Origin: Pseudonocardia thermophila
GTDB taxonomy: Bacteria; Actinomycetota; Actinomycetes; Mycobacteriales; Pseudonocardiaceae
DNA length: 64,000 bases
Assembly: GCF_900142365.1 (NCBI RefSeq)
Contig: NZ_FRAP01000010.1
Location: 124,001-188,000, forward strand
Direction of reading: 5' to 3'
In this document: piece after piece, positions 38,961-46,348 of the stretch
Position numbering within the stretch: position 1 is the first letter of the stretch
Layout: each line of letters starts with the position of its first letter
Made by a program: the position numbers and the translations under genes
The notes under the pieces: model-generated
Database searches by the model: none
The model's input: only the letters and a program-made list of their open reading frames with translations
What the model was told of the DNA's origin: nothing

Positions 38961-40040
38961 ATGTCGCCGACCGCGGCCGGGCTGCGCGCTGCGCACGCTC
39001 GGTTCGGCAGCCCCGAGGACGTGCTGCGCGATCGCCGGGTGCTCTACCGGGCACTCGCCGCACACCTGGGCTCCGCCGTGCCCGACGCCGACGCCGCCGC
39101 GCTCGACGATCCCCTGCTGAGGGGCCGGCTGGGGGAGGCGTTCGCATCGGGCCGCGGCGGCCTCGCCGCGGCGCCCGCCGGAGGGTTGGGTGCCCTCGTC
39201 GATCCCCGCTGCACCGCGGACGTCGCCGGCTGGCCCGTGCGGGTCGCGTCGACCCCGGCGGCCCCGCAGCTGCTCCGGCCGGCCCTCGCCCGGGTCCACG
39301 GGGTCCTGCGCGCACAGGGGGACCACTGCGCCGATCCGCTGGTGCTCTGCGGCACCGCGGCGCAGGACGCCTTCGCCACCGTCCTCGCCGGTGTCCGGCT
39401 GGCCGTCGAGCGGGTACCGGAGCTCGCCACCGACCTGCTGCCGCACGTGGCTCTGTTCGTGGTCTTGGACCGCGACCGGGCCGGCCGGCTGGGCTCGGCC
39501 TCCGACCGGGACCATCCCGGCATGGTCGTGCTGCCGGCCCCGGCGAGTGCCGTGGAGGCGGCTGAGGCCTTCGTGCACGAGGGCGCTCACCAGAAGTTCT
39601 TCGACCTCGCGCTGACCCACGAGGTGCTCGGTGACGGGCATTGGACGGCCCCGGCCTTCCGGGCCCCGTGGGCGGCGCCGGACGCCCCGGAGTGGCCCCT
39701 GGAGCAGCTGTTCGCGGCCTGGCACGCCTACACCTGTCTGACCGTCCTGGCGGCCGCACTGACCGCCGAGGAGACCGCGCCGGGCTCGCTCCTGCCGCAC
39801 GCCGCTGAGCGGGCCGCCGTGCTCGCGGGCGCGTTGGCCGACCGCAGCCGCCATCTCGGTCGCGACGGCGCCGCCCTGCTGGCGGAGTTCACCGGCTGCG
39901 CCACAGCGCCGTGCGGGCCGGTGCCGGAGCCCGTCGGGGGGCCCGTGCTCGCGGTGCACCGCTCCGGCGATCGCGCGCTCGTCCTGCGCGCCGGCAGCCC
40001 GCCCGAGCTGGTGTGGCGGCGGTTGGACGAGGACGGGTGA
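38961..40040 (+). CDS. HExxH-motif protein, possible peptide-modifying oxygenase or metallopeptidase
   Basis: 359 residues. The one clear motif is AEAFVHEGAHQKFFDLAL with HExxH at 206-210, and a second conserved-looking block PLEQLFAAWHAYTCLTVL with His255. That pairing (HExxH on a helix, then a helix ending in a His-aromatic pair about 45 residues later) resembles the HEXXH-domain proteins found in actinobacterial RiPP loci, some of which are now described as 2-oxoglutarate-dependent peptide hydroxylases. A plain zinc peptidase is the alternative. No signal peptide. A 59-residue ORF with a good ribosome site follows 86 bases later. Confidence 0.55.
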   Translation: MSPTAAGLRAAHARFGSPEDVLRDRRVLYRALAAHLGSAVPDADAAALDDPLLRGRLGEAFASGRGGLAAAPAGGLGALVDPRCTADVAGWPVRVASTPAAPQLLRPALARVHGVLRAQGDHCADPLVLCGTAAQDAFATVLAGVRLAVERVPELATDLLPHVALFVVLDRDRAGRLGSASDRDHPGMVVLPAPASAVEAAEAFVHEGAHQKFFDLALTHEVLGDGHWTAPAFRAPWAAPDAPEWPLEQLFAAWHAYTCLTVLAAALTAEETAPGSLLPHAAERAAVLAGALADRSRHLGRDGAALLAEFTGCATAPCGPVPEPVGGPVLAVHRSGDRALVLRAGSPPELVWRRLDEDG

Positions 40041-40126
40041 ACACGCGGGGAGTCCTGTGCTCCCGCCGGCGTCGCCGGTTGTAAGGTGCGCCAATCCGTC
40101 AACCGGTGCACACCCGGAGAGGCCCC

Positions 40127-40306
40127 ATGTCGACCGATCAGCAGCTCGTCCGTCCCGCTCCGGAGTCGGAGCGGCGCGTCGTCTGGTTCCGCGGTGGCGA
40201 CCGCCCGGTGGGCGGTGGTGGGAACACGGTCTTCGTCCGGCCGGCTCACGACGACCCCGCCCGCGCGTCCGGCGCCGATCCCCGACCTGCCCGATCGCAG
40301 GGGTGA
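40127..40306 (+). CDS. 59-residue small protein, possible peptide substrate
   Basis: Starts at ATG 40127 with GGAGAGG just upstream; TAAGGT at 40082-40087 could be its -10. The sequence is Arg/Pro/Gly-rich with a glycine run and two related segments, LVRPAPESE (7-15) and FVRPAHDDP (36-44), flanking VVWFRGGDRPVGGGGNTV. No cysteine, no hydrophobic core, so not an obvious globular protein. Its place next to an HExxH protein makes a modified-peptide precursor possible. It could instead be a small regulatory or spurious ORF. Confidence 0.45.
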   Translation: MSTDQQLVRPAPESERRVVWFRGGDRPVGGGGNTVFVRPAHDDPARASGADPRPARSQG

Positions 40307-40436
40307 GTCACCCCTCCGTCGAGACGCCCCTGCCGACCGCACCGACCGGTTCTGGCGTCCAATCCCTGGCCCTGTGTGACGCGGCGCTCATAGCGTCCGG
40401 CGCGACCGATCCGATCGCGCTGAAAGGGCATGACCA
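40307..40436 (+). promoter_or_regulatory. mdo promoter region
   Basis: 130 bases upstream of mdo. It contains an inverted repeat GACGC-N10-GCGTC (40379-40398), directly overlapping a -10-like TAGCGT (40392-40397), and GGCGTCC a few turns upstream. This is a candidate site for the response regulator encoded at 45680. GAAAGGG (40421-40427) is the mdo ribosome site. Confidence 0.35.
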
Positions 40437-41729
40437 ATGCAGGTCGAAGAACTGCTCCCACAGTTCCCCATCAAGGAGTTCCACCCCTTCCCCCGCGCCC
40501 TCCTCGGTCCGGGTTCGCACGAGCTGATCGGTCCGGAGGCGCTCAAGCTGGGGTTCAAGCGGACCCTGGTCATGACGTCGGGTCTGCGCGGCTCGAACAT
40601 CGTGCACAAGATCGTTGAGTCCATGAAGTACCACGGGCTCGAGGTCGTCGTGTACGACAAGGTCGAGTCCAACCCCAAGGACTACAACGTCATGGAAGCC
40701 GTGGCGATGTACCAGGAGAACGAGTGCGACTCGTTCGTCTCCATCGGCGGCGGTAGCTCCCACGACGCCTGCAAGGGCGCGCGCATCTCCGTGGCCCACG
40801 ACGGCCGCAACGTGAACGAGTTCGAGGGCTTCAACAAGTCCGAGAACCCGAAGAACCCGCCGCACATCGCGGTCTCCACCACGGCCGGTACCGGTTCGGA
40901 GACCTCGTGGGCGTACGTCATCACCGACACCACGACCGACCCGGACAACCCGCACAAGTACGTCGCGTTCGACGACGCCTCGGTCACCACCCTGGCGATC
41001 GACGATCCGGTGCTCTACTACAGCTGCCCGGTCGACTACACCGCGCAGTGCGGGTTCGACGTGCTCGCGCACGCCTCGGAGCCCTACGTCTCCCGGATCG
41101 ACTTCCAGCCGTCGCTGGGCAACGCACTGCACGCGATCAAGCTCACCGCGGAGAACCTGCGCGAGGCCACGTGGAACCCGCAGAGCCTCGCCGGCCGCCA
41201 GGGCATGATGTACGCCCAGTACATCGCCGCCCAGGCGTTCAACTCCGGCGGCTTGGGGATCATCCACTCGATCTCGCACGCGGTGTCGGCGTTCTACGAC
41301 ACCCACCACGGCCTGAACAACGCCATCGCGCTGCCGCGCGTGTGGGCGTTCAACATGCCGGTGCACTACAAGCGGTTCGCCGACATCGCGCGGGCCATGG
41401 GTGTGGACACCCACGGCATGAACGACGTCAAGGCGGCCGAGGCGGCGCTCGCCGCTGCGATCCGGCTGCTGCGCGACGTGGGCATCCCGGAGCGGTTCGT
41501 CGACGTCAAGCAGGACACCTACTCGAAGAACCGGCTGGGCCAGGGCCCGACCAAGTTCTACGAGAACGCCAAGACGATCGTCGGTGACGCGGCGGACGTC
41601 GACCGCATCACCAACCACGTCCTCGGTGACGCCTGCACCCCGGGCAACCCGAAGGAGTGCACGTTCGAGACCGTCCGGCCCGTCGTCGAGCACTGCATGA
41701 CCGGCGACCTGGACGACCTGCTCTCCTGA
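40437..41729 (+). CDS. mdo: NDMA-dependent methanol/alcohol dehydrogenase
   Basis: 430 residues. It belongs to the group III metal-dependent alcohol dehydrogenases, decameric enzymes with non-exchangeable NAD(P)H, assayed with the artificial acceptor NDMA. GGGSSHDACKGARI (nucleotide loop), TTAGTGSETSWAYVI, CGFDVLAHASEPY and HSISHAVSAFYDTHHGLNNA supply the metal-binding Asp/His set. In mycobacteria the homologue (mno/mdo) oxidises methanol and other primary alcohols or diols and needs mycofactocin as electron carrier. It starts a run with a MoxR/VWA pair and an MftM-like gene, as I recall for the M. smegmatis mno locus. A strong hairpin follows. Confidence 0.93.
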   Translation: MQVEELLPQFPIKEFHPFPRALLGPGSHELIGPEALKLGFKRTLVMTSGLRGSNIVHKIVESMKYHGLEVVVYDKVESNPKDYNVMEAVAMYQENECDSFVSIGGGSSHDACKGARISVAHDGRNVNEFEGFNKSENPKNPPHIAVSTTAGTGSETSWAYVITDTTTDPDNPHKYVAFDDASVTTLAIDDPVLYYSCPVDYTAQCGFDVLAHASEPYVSRIDFQPSLGNALHAIKLTAENLREATWNPQSLAGRQGMMYAQYIAAQAFNSGGLGIIHSISHAVSAFYDTHHGLNNAIALPRVWAFNMPVHYKRFADIARAMGVDTHGMNDVKAAEAALAAAIRLLRDVGIPERFVDVKQDTYSKNRLGQGPTKFYENAKTIVGDAADVDRITNHVLGDACTPGNPKECTFETVRPVVEHCMTGDLDDLLS

Positions 41730-41743
41730 GCGATCCCGTTTCG

Positions 41744-41782
41744 CCCCGTGGGGTGCCGGCCGCGGGCCGGCACCCCACGGGG
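41744..41782 (+). terminator. strong hairpin between mdo and the MoxR gene
   Basis: An 18-base perfect stem (core GTGGGGTGCCGGCC with its complement) and a 3-base loop starts 14 bases after mdo and ends 30 bases before the MoxR start. It probably terminates most mdo transcripts, so the downstream genes are made in smaller amounts or from readthrough. Confidence 0.8.
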
Positions 41783-41812
41783 GCGTCTTCCTCCCCGATC
41801 GGAGCACATGCC

Positions 41813-42982
41813 TTGCCGCAGTTCGAATCAGTGGACCAGGTCATCGACGAGCTGGCCGCGGTGGGCTACATCGCCGACACCCGCCTGGCCACCACCGTCT
41901 TCCTCGTGACGCGGCTGGACAAGCCGCTGCTCATCGAGGGCCCCGCCGGTGTCGGGAAGACCGAGCTGGCGAAGGCGCTGGCCGCCGTCTCCGGGCGGCA
42001 GCTGCTGCGCTTGCAGTGCTACGAGGGCCAGGACGAGACCAAGGCCCTCTACGAGTGGGACTACGGCAAGCAGCTGCTCTACACCCAGATCCTGCGGGAG
42101 AAGATCGGCCAGGTCGTCGCGGACGCCCCCGACCTGGCGACCGCCGTCGACCGGATCGGCGCGCAGGAGAGCGTGTTCTTCTCCGAGCGGTTCCTCGCGC
42201 CGCGCCCGCTGCTCGAGGCGATCCGCTCCGAGGAGCCGGTCGTCCTGCTCATCGACGAGGTCGACCGGGCCGACGAGGCACTGGAGGCGGTGCTGCTGGA
42301 GACGCTCGCCGAGTACCAGGTCTCGGTGCCGGAGGTGGGCACGTTCACCGCGAAGCAGCCGCCGTGGGTGATCCTCACCAGCAACAACACCCGCGATCTC
42401 TCCGCGGCGCTCAAGCGGCGCTGCCTGCACCTGTTCCTCGACTACCCCTCGGCCGAGCGTGAGCTGGAGATCGTCCGCAGCAAGCAGACCGGGCTGCCGG
42501 ACGCGCTCGCCGAGCAGCTGGTCGGCATCGTGCGCGGGCTGCGGGAGCTGGACCTGCGCAAGTCCCCGTCGATCTCGGAGACGATCGACTGGGCCCGCAC
42601 GCTGGCCGTGCTCGGCGTGCAGGAGCTGTCGTCGGCGATCCTGTCCGACACCGCGTCCGTCGTCGTCAAGTACGACAAGGACGTCCGCAAGGCGCTCGGT
42701 GCGCTGCCACGGCTGGTCGATCCGAACGCCGTCGTGCCGGAGCCGGGGCACGGTCACGGGCACGGCCACGGTCATGGGCACGGTCATGGGCACGACCACG
42801 ACCACGGCGAGCCCGACGGACGCGCGATCCGCGCGGCCAAGGACACCCCCGGCCGGCACGGCAACACCTACGGCAGCGACCCGCTGAACGGGGGTCCGAA
42901 GCCGGTCACGCCGGCGAAGGTGTCGGCCGACCGCGGCTCGCGCAGCTTCACCGCCGGCCTGGGACGTAAGCGGGCCCTGTAG
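41813..42982 (+). CDS. MoxR-family AAA+ ATPase with C-terminal His-rich tail
   Basis: 389 residues from TTG 41813, chosen for GGAG 8 bases upstream; the upstream frame overlaps the hairpin. Walker A GPAGVGKT (43-50), Walker B VVLLIDEVDRAD and sensor region ILTSNNTRDLSAALKRRC make it a MoxR/RavA-type ATPase, a class that works with VWA proteins to remodel or load metals into partner enzymes. After the ATPase lid comes a run of alternating Gly-His then Asp-His (312-331, ten histidines), a metal-binding stretch like those of HypB or UreE. The VWA gene overlaps by one base. The likely client is Mdo or the second alcohol dehydrogenase. Confidence 0.88.
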   Translation: MPQFESVDQVIDELAAVGYIADTRLATTVFLVTRLDKPLLIEGPAGVGKTELAKALAAVSGRQLLRLQCYEGQDETKALYEWDYGKQLLYTQILREKIGQVVADAPDLATAVDRIGAQESVFFSERFLAPRPLLEAIRSEEPVVLLIDEVDRADEALEAVLLETLAEYQVSVPEVGTFTAKQPPWVILTSNNTRDLSAALKRRCLHLFLDYPSAERELEIVRSKQTGLPDALAEQLVGIVRGLRELDLRKSPSISETIDWARTLAVLGVQELSSAILSDTASVVVKYDKDVRKALGALPRLVDPNAVVPEPGHGHGHGHGHGHGHGHDHDHGEPDGRAIRAAKDTPGRHGNTYGSDPLNGGPKPVTPAKVSADRGSRSFTAGLGRKRAL

Positions 42983-44514
42983 TGGAAGCCGCGCTGCACC
43001 GCTTCGTCCGGCTCCTGCGCCTGCGCGGCGTGCGCATCTCGACGCCCGAGGCGCTCGACGCGATGATCTGCGCGCGGGAGCCGGGCATGCTGCGCGACAA
43101 GGAGACGCTGCGCGCTGCCCTGCGCGTCGCGCTGGTGAAGGACCGGCGCGACGAGGAGGCCTTCGACGAGGTCTTCGACCAGTTCTTCGCGCTGGTGAGG
43201 GTGGGCCCCGCCGAGGTCGGGCACGGTCACGGCCACGGCCACGAGGACCTCACCGACGAGGGCGCGCTGCAGGACTTCACGCTCTCGGAGGACCCGGGCG
43301 AGACCCCGCAGCAGGGGCACAGCCACGGCAAGCCCGTCGACATCCGCGAGTTCTTCAACCCCGAGGACCTCGCTCAGCAGTACAACCTGCACCAGGAGGC
43401 CAACAAGATCGATCTCGCGTCGATGACGGACGAGATCGTGCTGTCCAAGGACAACCAGGGCCTGCTCGGCGAGGGCAACCGCGTGCAGATCGAGACCGAC
43501 TCGCTGCACGACGCCGGCGTCCCCGGCCAGATCAGCCAGCAGCAGGGCACGAAGGTCGACGCCGATCTGTCGGTGTCGCAGCAGGAGGCGCTGCTGGCGT
43601 GGCTGAACCAGGTCGACCCGGACCCCGCCGACCAGGAGGGCACCGAGGAGGACGCCGCGGCGCTGCGCCGGCGGCTCGACGGCCTGCTCGCCGGCTTGCC
43701 GGAGGCCATCAAGCACCACCTCGAGAAGTTGATGGCACTGGAGAACCTGGTCATCGAGGGGCACGAGAAGTCCGTCGCCGAGGTCGACCGGGTCGCGGAA
43801 CAGGAGCGCATGCAGCTGGAGGAGTCGATCCGCAGGTTGGCGCGGACGCTGCGCGGCGGGCTCACCCACAAGCGGAAGGTGGCCGCGCGCGGGCGCATCG
43901 ACCCCGGCCGCACGATGCGCCGCAACATGCGCTTCGACGGGGTGCCGTTCGCGCCGATCACCGTCCAGCGGGCGGAGGACAAGCCGCGGCTGGTCGTGCT
44001 CACCGATGTGTCGCTGTCGGTGCGCGCCACCGCCCGGTTCACCCTGCACCTCGTCCACGGGCTGCAGAACCTGTTCGGCCAGGTGCGCACGTTCGCGTTC
44101 GTGAAGGACGTCGTCGAGGTCACCGACCTGTTCGAGGACCACCCGATCGAGCAGGCGCTGATGCGGATCTTCGGCGGCGAGCTGCTCGACGTCGACGCGA
44201 ACTCTGACTACGGCGCCGTCTTCGGCTCGTTCATCGAGGACTTCGGGTCGGCGGTCACCCGCCGCTCGACCGTGATCGTGCTCGGCGACGGGCGCGGCAA
44301 CGGGAACGACCCGAACCTGGAGGCGTTCGCCGAGATCACCCGTCGGGCCCGGGAGACGATCTGGCTGACCCCCGAACCGCGCTACTCGTGGGGGCTGGGC
44401 CGCTGCGACCTGCCGCTCTACGCGGAGCACTGCTCGCGGGTGCGGGTCGTGCGGGACCTGACGGGGCTGGAGAGCGCGGCGAACGAGATGGCCGTGGACC
44501 GGGTGGGCCGATGA
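42982..44514 (+). CDS. VWA (CoxE-like) protein with His-rich segments
   Basis: 510 residues starting at GTG 42982 (stop-start overlap with the ATPase gene). The N-terminal region has the helix RGVRISTPEALDAMICAREP seen in CoxE-like partners of MoxR. GHGHGHGHE (80-88) and GHSHGK (112-117) add metal-binding histidines. Residues 225-300 are strongly helical and acidic, probably coiled coil. The C-terminal von Willebrand A domain has the MIDAS motif DVSLS at 342-346. VWA/MoxR pairs act as ATP-driven chaperones for metalloenzymes (CoxD/CoxE, NorQ/NorD, CbbQ/CbbO). Here the neighbour is a metal-dependent alcohol dehydrogenase. Confidence 0.88.
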   Translation: MEAALHRFVRLLRLRGVRISTPEALDAMICAREPGMLRDKETLRAALRVALVKDRRDEEAFDEVFDQFFALVRVGPAEVGHGHGHGHEDLTDEGALQDFTLSEDPGETPQQGHSHGKPVDIREFFNPEDLAQQYNLHQEANKIDLASMTDEIVLSKDNQGLLGEGNRVQIETDSLHDAGVPGQISQQQGTKVDADLSVSQQEALLAWLNQVDPDPADQEGTEEDAAALRRRLDGLLAGLPEAIKHHLEKLMALENLVIEGHEKSVAEVDRVAEQERMQLEESIRRLARTLRGGLTHKRKVAARGRIDPGRTMRRNMRFDGVPFAPITVQRAEDKPRLVVLTDVSLSVRATARFTLHLVHGLQNLFGQVRTFAFVKDVVEVTDLFEDHPIEQALMRIFGGELLDVDANSDYGAVFGSFIEDFGSAVTRRSTVIVLGDGRGNGNDPNLEAFAEITRRARETIWLTPEPRYSWGLGRCDLPLYAEHCSRVRVVRDLTGLESAANEMAVDRVGR

Positions 44515-45383
44515 GCCCCGCCGGGTCCGCGACCGCTGCCGCGATCGGTGACGAACGGCCCTTTCGTCCACTCCAGGTGGACGAAAGGGCCGTTCGTCGC
44601 CCATCGGAGGGGGCCGGGAACCGGGGCAACGAGCCCACCCGCACGGGGGGTGGTGGGCTCGCCCGTCCCGGCGGCCCGATCCCGCTGGACCGGCTCGACA
44701 ACGACCTCGCCGGCTGGCTGGAGCGCACGCTGGTCCGACCAGGGCTGCTGGCGCCGGAGGCGTTCGAGCGGGTGTTCGTGGCGCTCGTGGAGTCCGCGGC
44801 GGCCGATCCCGACGCCGCGTGGGAGGCGTTCTACCGCAACACCCTCGACCGCCTCGCCGCCGGTGGCGGCGTCCCCGGCGGCACGATCGCCGAGTTCGCG
44901 CCGGTGCACGACACAGCGGCGGCGCTGGTCCGCGGCCGGCGCGTGGTCGAGCTGGGCAGCTGCTTCGGGTTCCTGTCGCTGCGACTGGCCCGCGCCCGGC
45001 ACGAGGTCATCGCCGTCGACCTCGTGCCCGGCACCGCGGCCCTGCTGCGGCGGATCGCCACCCGGCTCGGCCTCGCCGTGACGGCGGTGGCGGGGGACGC
45101 CGTGCACCCCCCGCTCGCCGCGTCGAGCGCCGACACCGTGCTGGCCGTGCACTTGCTGGAGCACCTGCCGCCCGAAGCTGGGGACCGGGTGATCGCGCAG
45201 ATGCAGCGGATCGCGCGGCGGCGGGCCGTCGTCGCGGTGCCGTTCGAGGACGAGCCGAACCCCGCGTGGGGCCACGTCCGCACCTTCGACCTGGCGGCGC
45301 TGCAGGAGCTGGGGGCGCGCACCGGCTGGCCGTTCCGGGTGTTCGAGCACCACGGTGGCTGGCTGGTGCTCGACAAGCCCTGA
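44511..45383 (+). CDS. mftM: SAM-dependent methyltransferase, MftM-like
   Basis: 290 residues. ATG 44511 overlaps the VWA stop (ATGA). The first 55 residues are low-complexity and partly encoded by a 47-base inverted repeat (44551-44597), then LDRLDNDLAGWLERTLVRPG opens the conserved part. SAM motif I is VVELGSCFGFL (145-155), with AVHLLEHLPPE later. The sequence around LDNDLAGWLERTL and IAEFAPVHDTAAALVRGR is what I recall for the mycofactocin-associated methyltransferase MftM, which methylates the oligoglucosyl chain of mycofactocin. The gene context with mdo and the MnoSR-like pair supports this; the specific assignment is from memory. Confidence 0.78.
   Translation: MSPAGSATAAAIGDERPFRPLQVDERAVRRPSEGAGNRGNEPTRTGGGGLARPGGPIPLDRLDNDLAGWLERTLVRPGLLAPEAFERVFVALVESAAADPDAAWEAFYRNTLDRLAAGGGVPGGTIAEFAPVHDTAAALVRGRRVVELGSCFGFLSLRLARARHEVIAVDLVPGTAALLRRIATRLGLAVTAVAGDAVHPPLAASSADTVLAVHLLEHLPPEAGDRVIAQMQRIARRRAVVAVPFEDEPNPAWGHVRTFDLAALQELGARTGWPFRVFEHHGGWLVLDKP
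44551..44597. repeat. perfect inverted repeat (copy 2 of the family) inside the mftM 5' coding region
   Basis: Two perfect 21-base arms flank a 5-base loop. The core CGAACGGCCCTTTCG matches the copy at 3196-3241 (CGAACGGCCCTCTCG). Here it falls in frame in the N-terminal codons of the methyltransferase (GDERPFRPLQVDERAVRRP). Confidence 0.75.
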
Positions 45384-45679
45384 CCCAGCGGGGTCGCGTC
45401 GACACCGGCGTTCTCGCGGTCACCTCAGCGGAGCGGTCGACCCGGATGCGATGTCGAGGTGTTCCTCGTCGAGGAAGGCCCGGACCACGATCTCGGGTGT
45501 GAGTGAGTCGCCCGGCTGGTGCCCGGCCGGCCCTGACCCCACCGACCGGGACGACCCGGAGCGAGCCCGCGGGGCCGCAACAGCGGCGTCGGACGACCTG
45601 CAGATCAGGACGCGTCCGGTCTGCGGGCCGCCCCCCCGCAAGGCGCGGACCGTGGATCGTCGACGCGATCACGAACGCT
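45384..45679. other. 296-base gap between convergent mftM-like and mnoR-like genes
   Basis: A 73-codon minus-strand frame (45420-45641) ends in DSLTPEIVVRAFLDEEHLDI, which looks protein-like, but its first half is Arg/Ser/Pro-rich and no start signal is convincing. It may be the remnant of a gene. Nothing else seen. Confidence 0.3.
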
Positions 45680-46348
45680 TCAGAGCAGGCCCAGCTTGCT
45701 CGCCGCGTACACCGCCTCCGCCCGCCGGCCCACCAGCAGCTTGCGCATCACGTTCGAGACGTGGAACTTCACCGTCGTCTCGGAGATGAACAGCTCCTTG
45801 CCGATCGCGCGGTTGGACAGGCCGCGGGCGAGCAGGCGAAGCACCTCGAGCTCGCGGTCGGTGAGCCGTTCCCGGTCCGGCGACGGGCTGTTGAGGCTGC
45901 GCACCATCGCGGATGCGCTGCGGGCGTCGAACGCGCTCTCACCGCGCGAGACCGCGCGGATCGCGCGCACCAGCTCGGTGGTGTCGACGTCCTTCACGAC
46001 GTAGCCGCGGGCGCCGGCCTGCACCGCCTCGACGACGAGCCGGTCCTCCGCGAACGTGGTCAGCACCAGCACGCCGAGGCCCGGGTGCTCCTGGGTGAGG
46101 CGCTTGCACAGATCGAGCCCGTCGGCCTGCGGCCCCGTGGTGAGCTTCAGGTCGAGCAGCACGACGTTCGGGCGGGTCTTCGCCACGGCGGCCGCGGCGG
46201 CCTCAGCGGACCCGGCCTCGCCCACGACGGCCAGGTCCTCCTCGCGGTCGAGCACGGCCCGCAACCCCTGGCGCATGATCGCGTGGTCGTCGACGAGCAC
46301 GATCCGGGTGGGCGCCTGCCGGGGGCGGGCGGCGACGGGAGCGGTCAT
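45680..46348 (-). CDS. mnoR: NarL/LuxR-family response regulator, MnoR-like
   Basis: 222 residues. The receiver domain (15-130) has the acidic pair Asp20-Asp21, phosphoacceptor Asp66 in VVLLDLKL and Lys in YVVKDVD. The C-terminal LuxR helix-turn-helix (about 158-215) reads LTDRELEVLRLLARGLSNRAIGKELFISETTVKFHVSNV in overlapping form. Translationally coupled to the kinase by a 4-base overlap. In M. smegmatis MnoSR is needed to express the mno alcohol dehydrogenase on methanol or 1,3-propanediol, so mdo is the expected target here. Confidence 0.85.
   Translation of the reverse strand: MTAPVAARPRQAPTRIVLVDDHAIMRQGLRAVLDREEDLAVVGEAGSAEAAAAAVAKTRPNVVLLDLKLTTGPQADGLDLCKRLTQEHPGLGVLVLTTFAEDRLVVEAVQAGARGYVVKDVDTTELVRAIRAVSRGESAFDARSASAMVRSLNSPSPDRERLTDRELEVLRLLARGLSNRAIGKELFISETTVKFHVSNVMRKLLVGRRAEAVYAASKLGLL

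Noticed and set aside
42746-42805. Tandem GGNCAC-like repeat in DNA as a CRISPR or minisatellite
   Set aside because: It is in frame and encodes the Gly-His metal-binding run of the MoxR protein; the period of 6 is a coding effect.
45420-45641. 73-codon minus-strand gene after the MnoR-like gene
   Set aside because: Only the last 25 residues look protein-like and no start is supported; kept as a possible remnant in the gap note.
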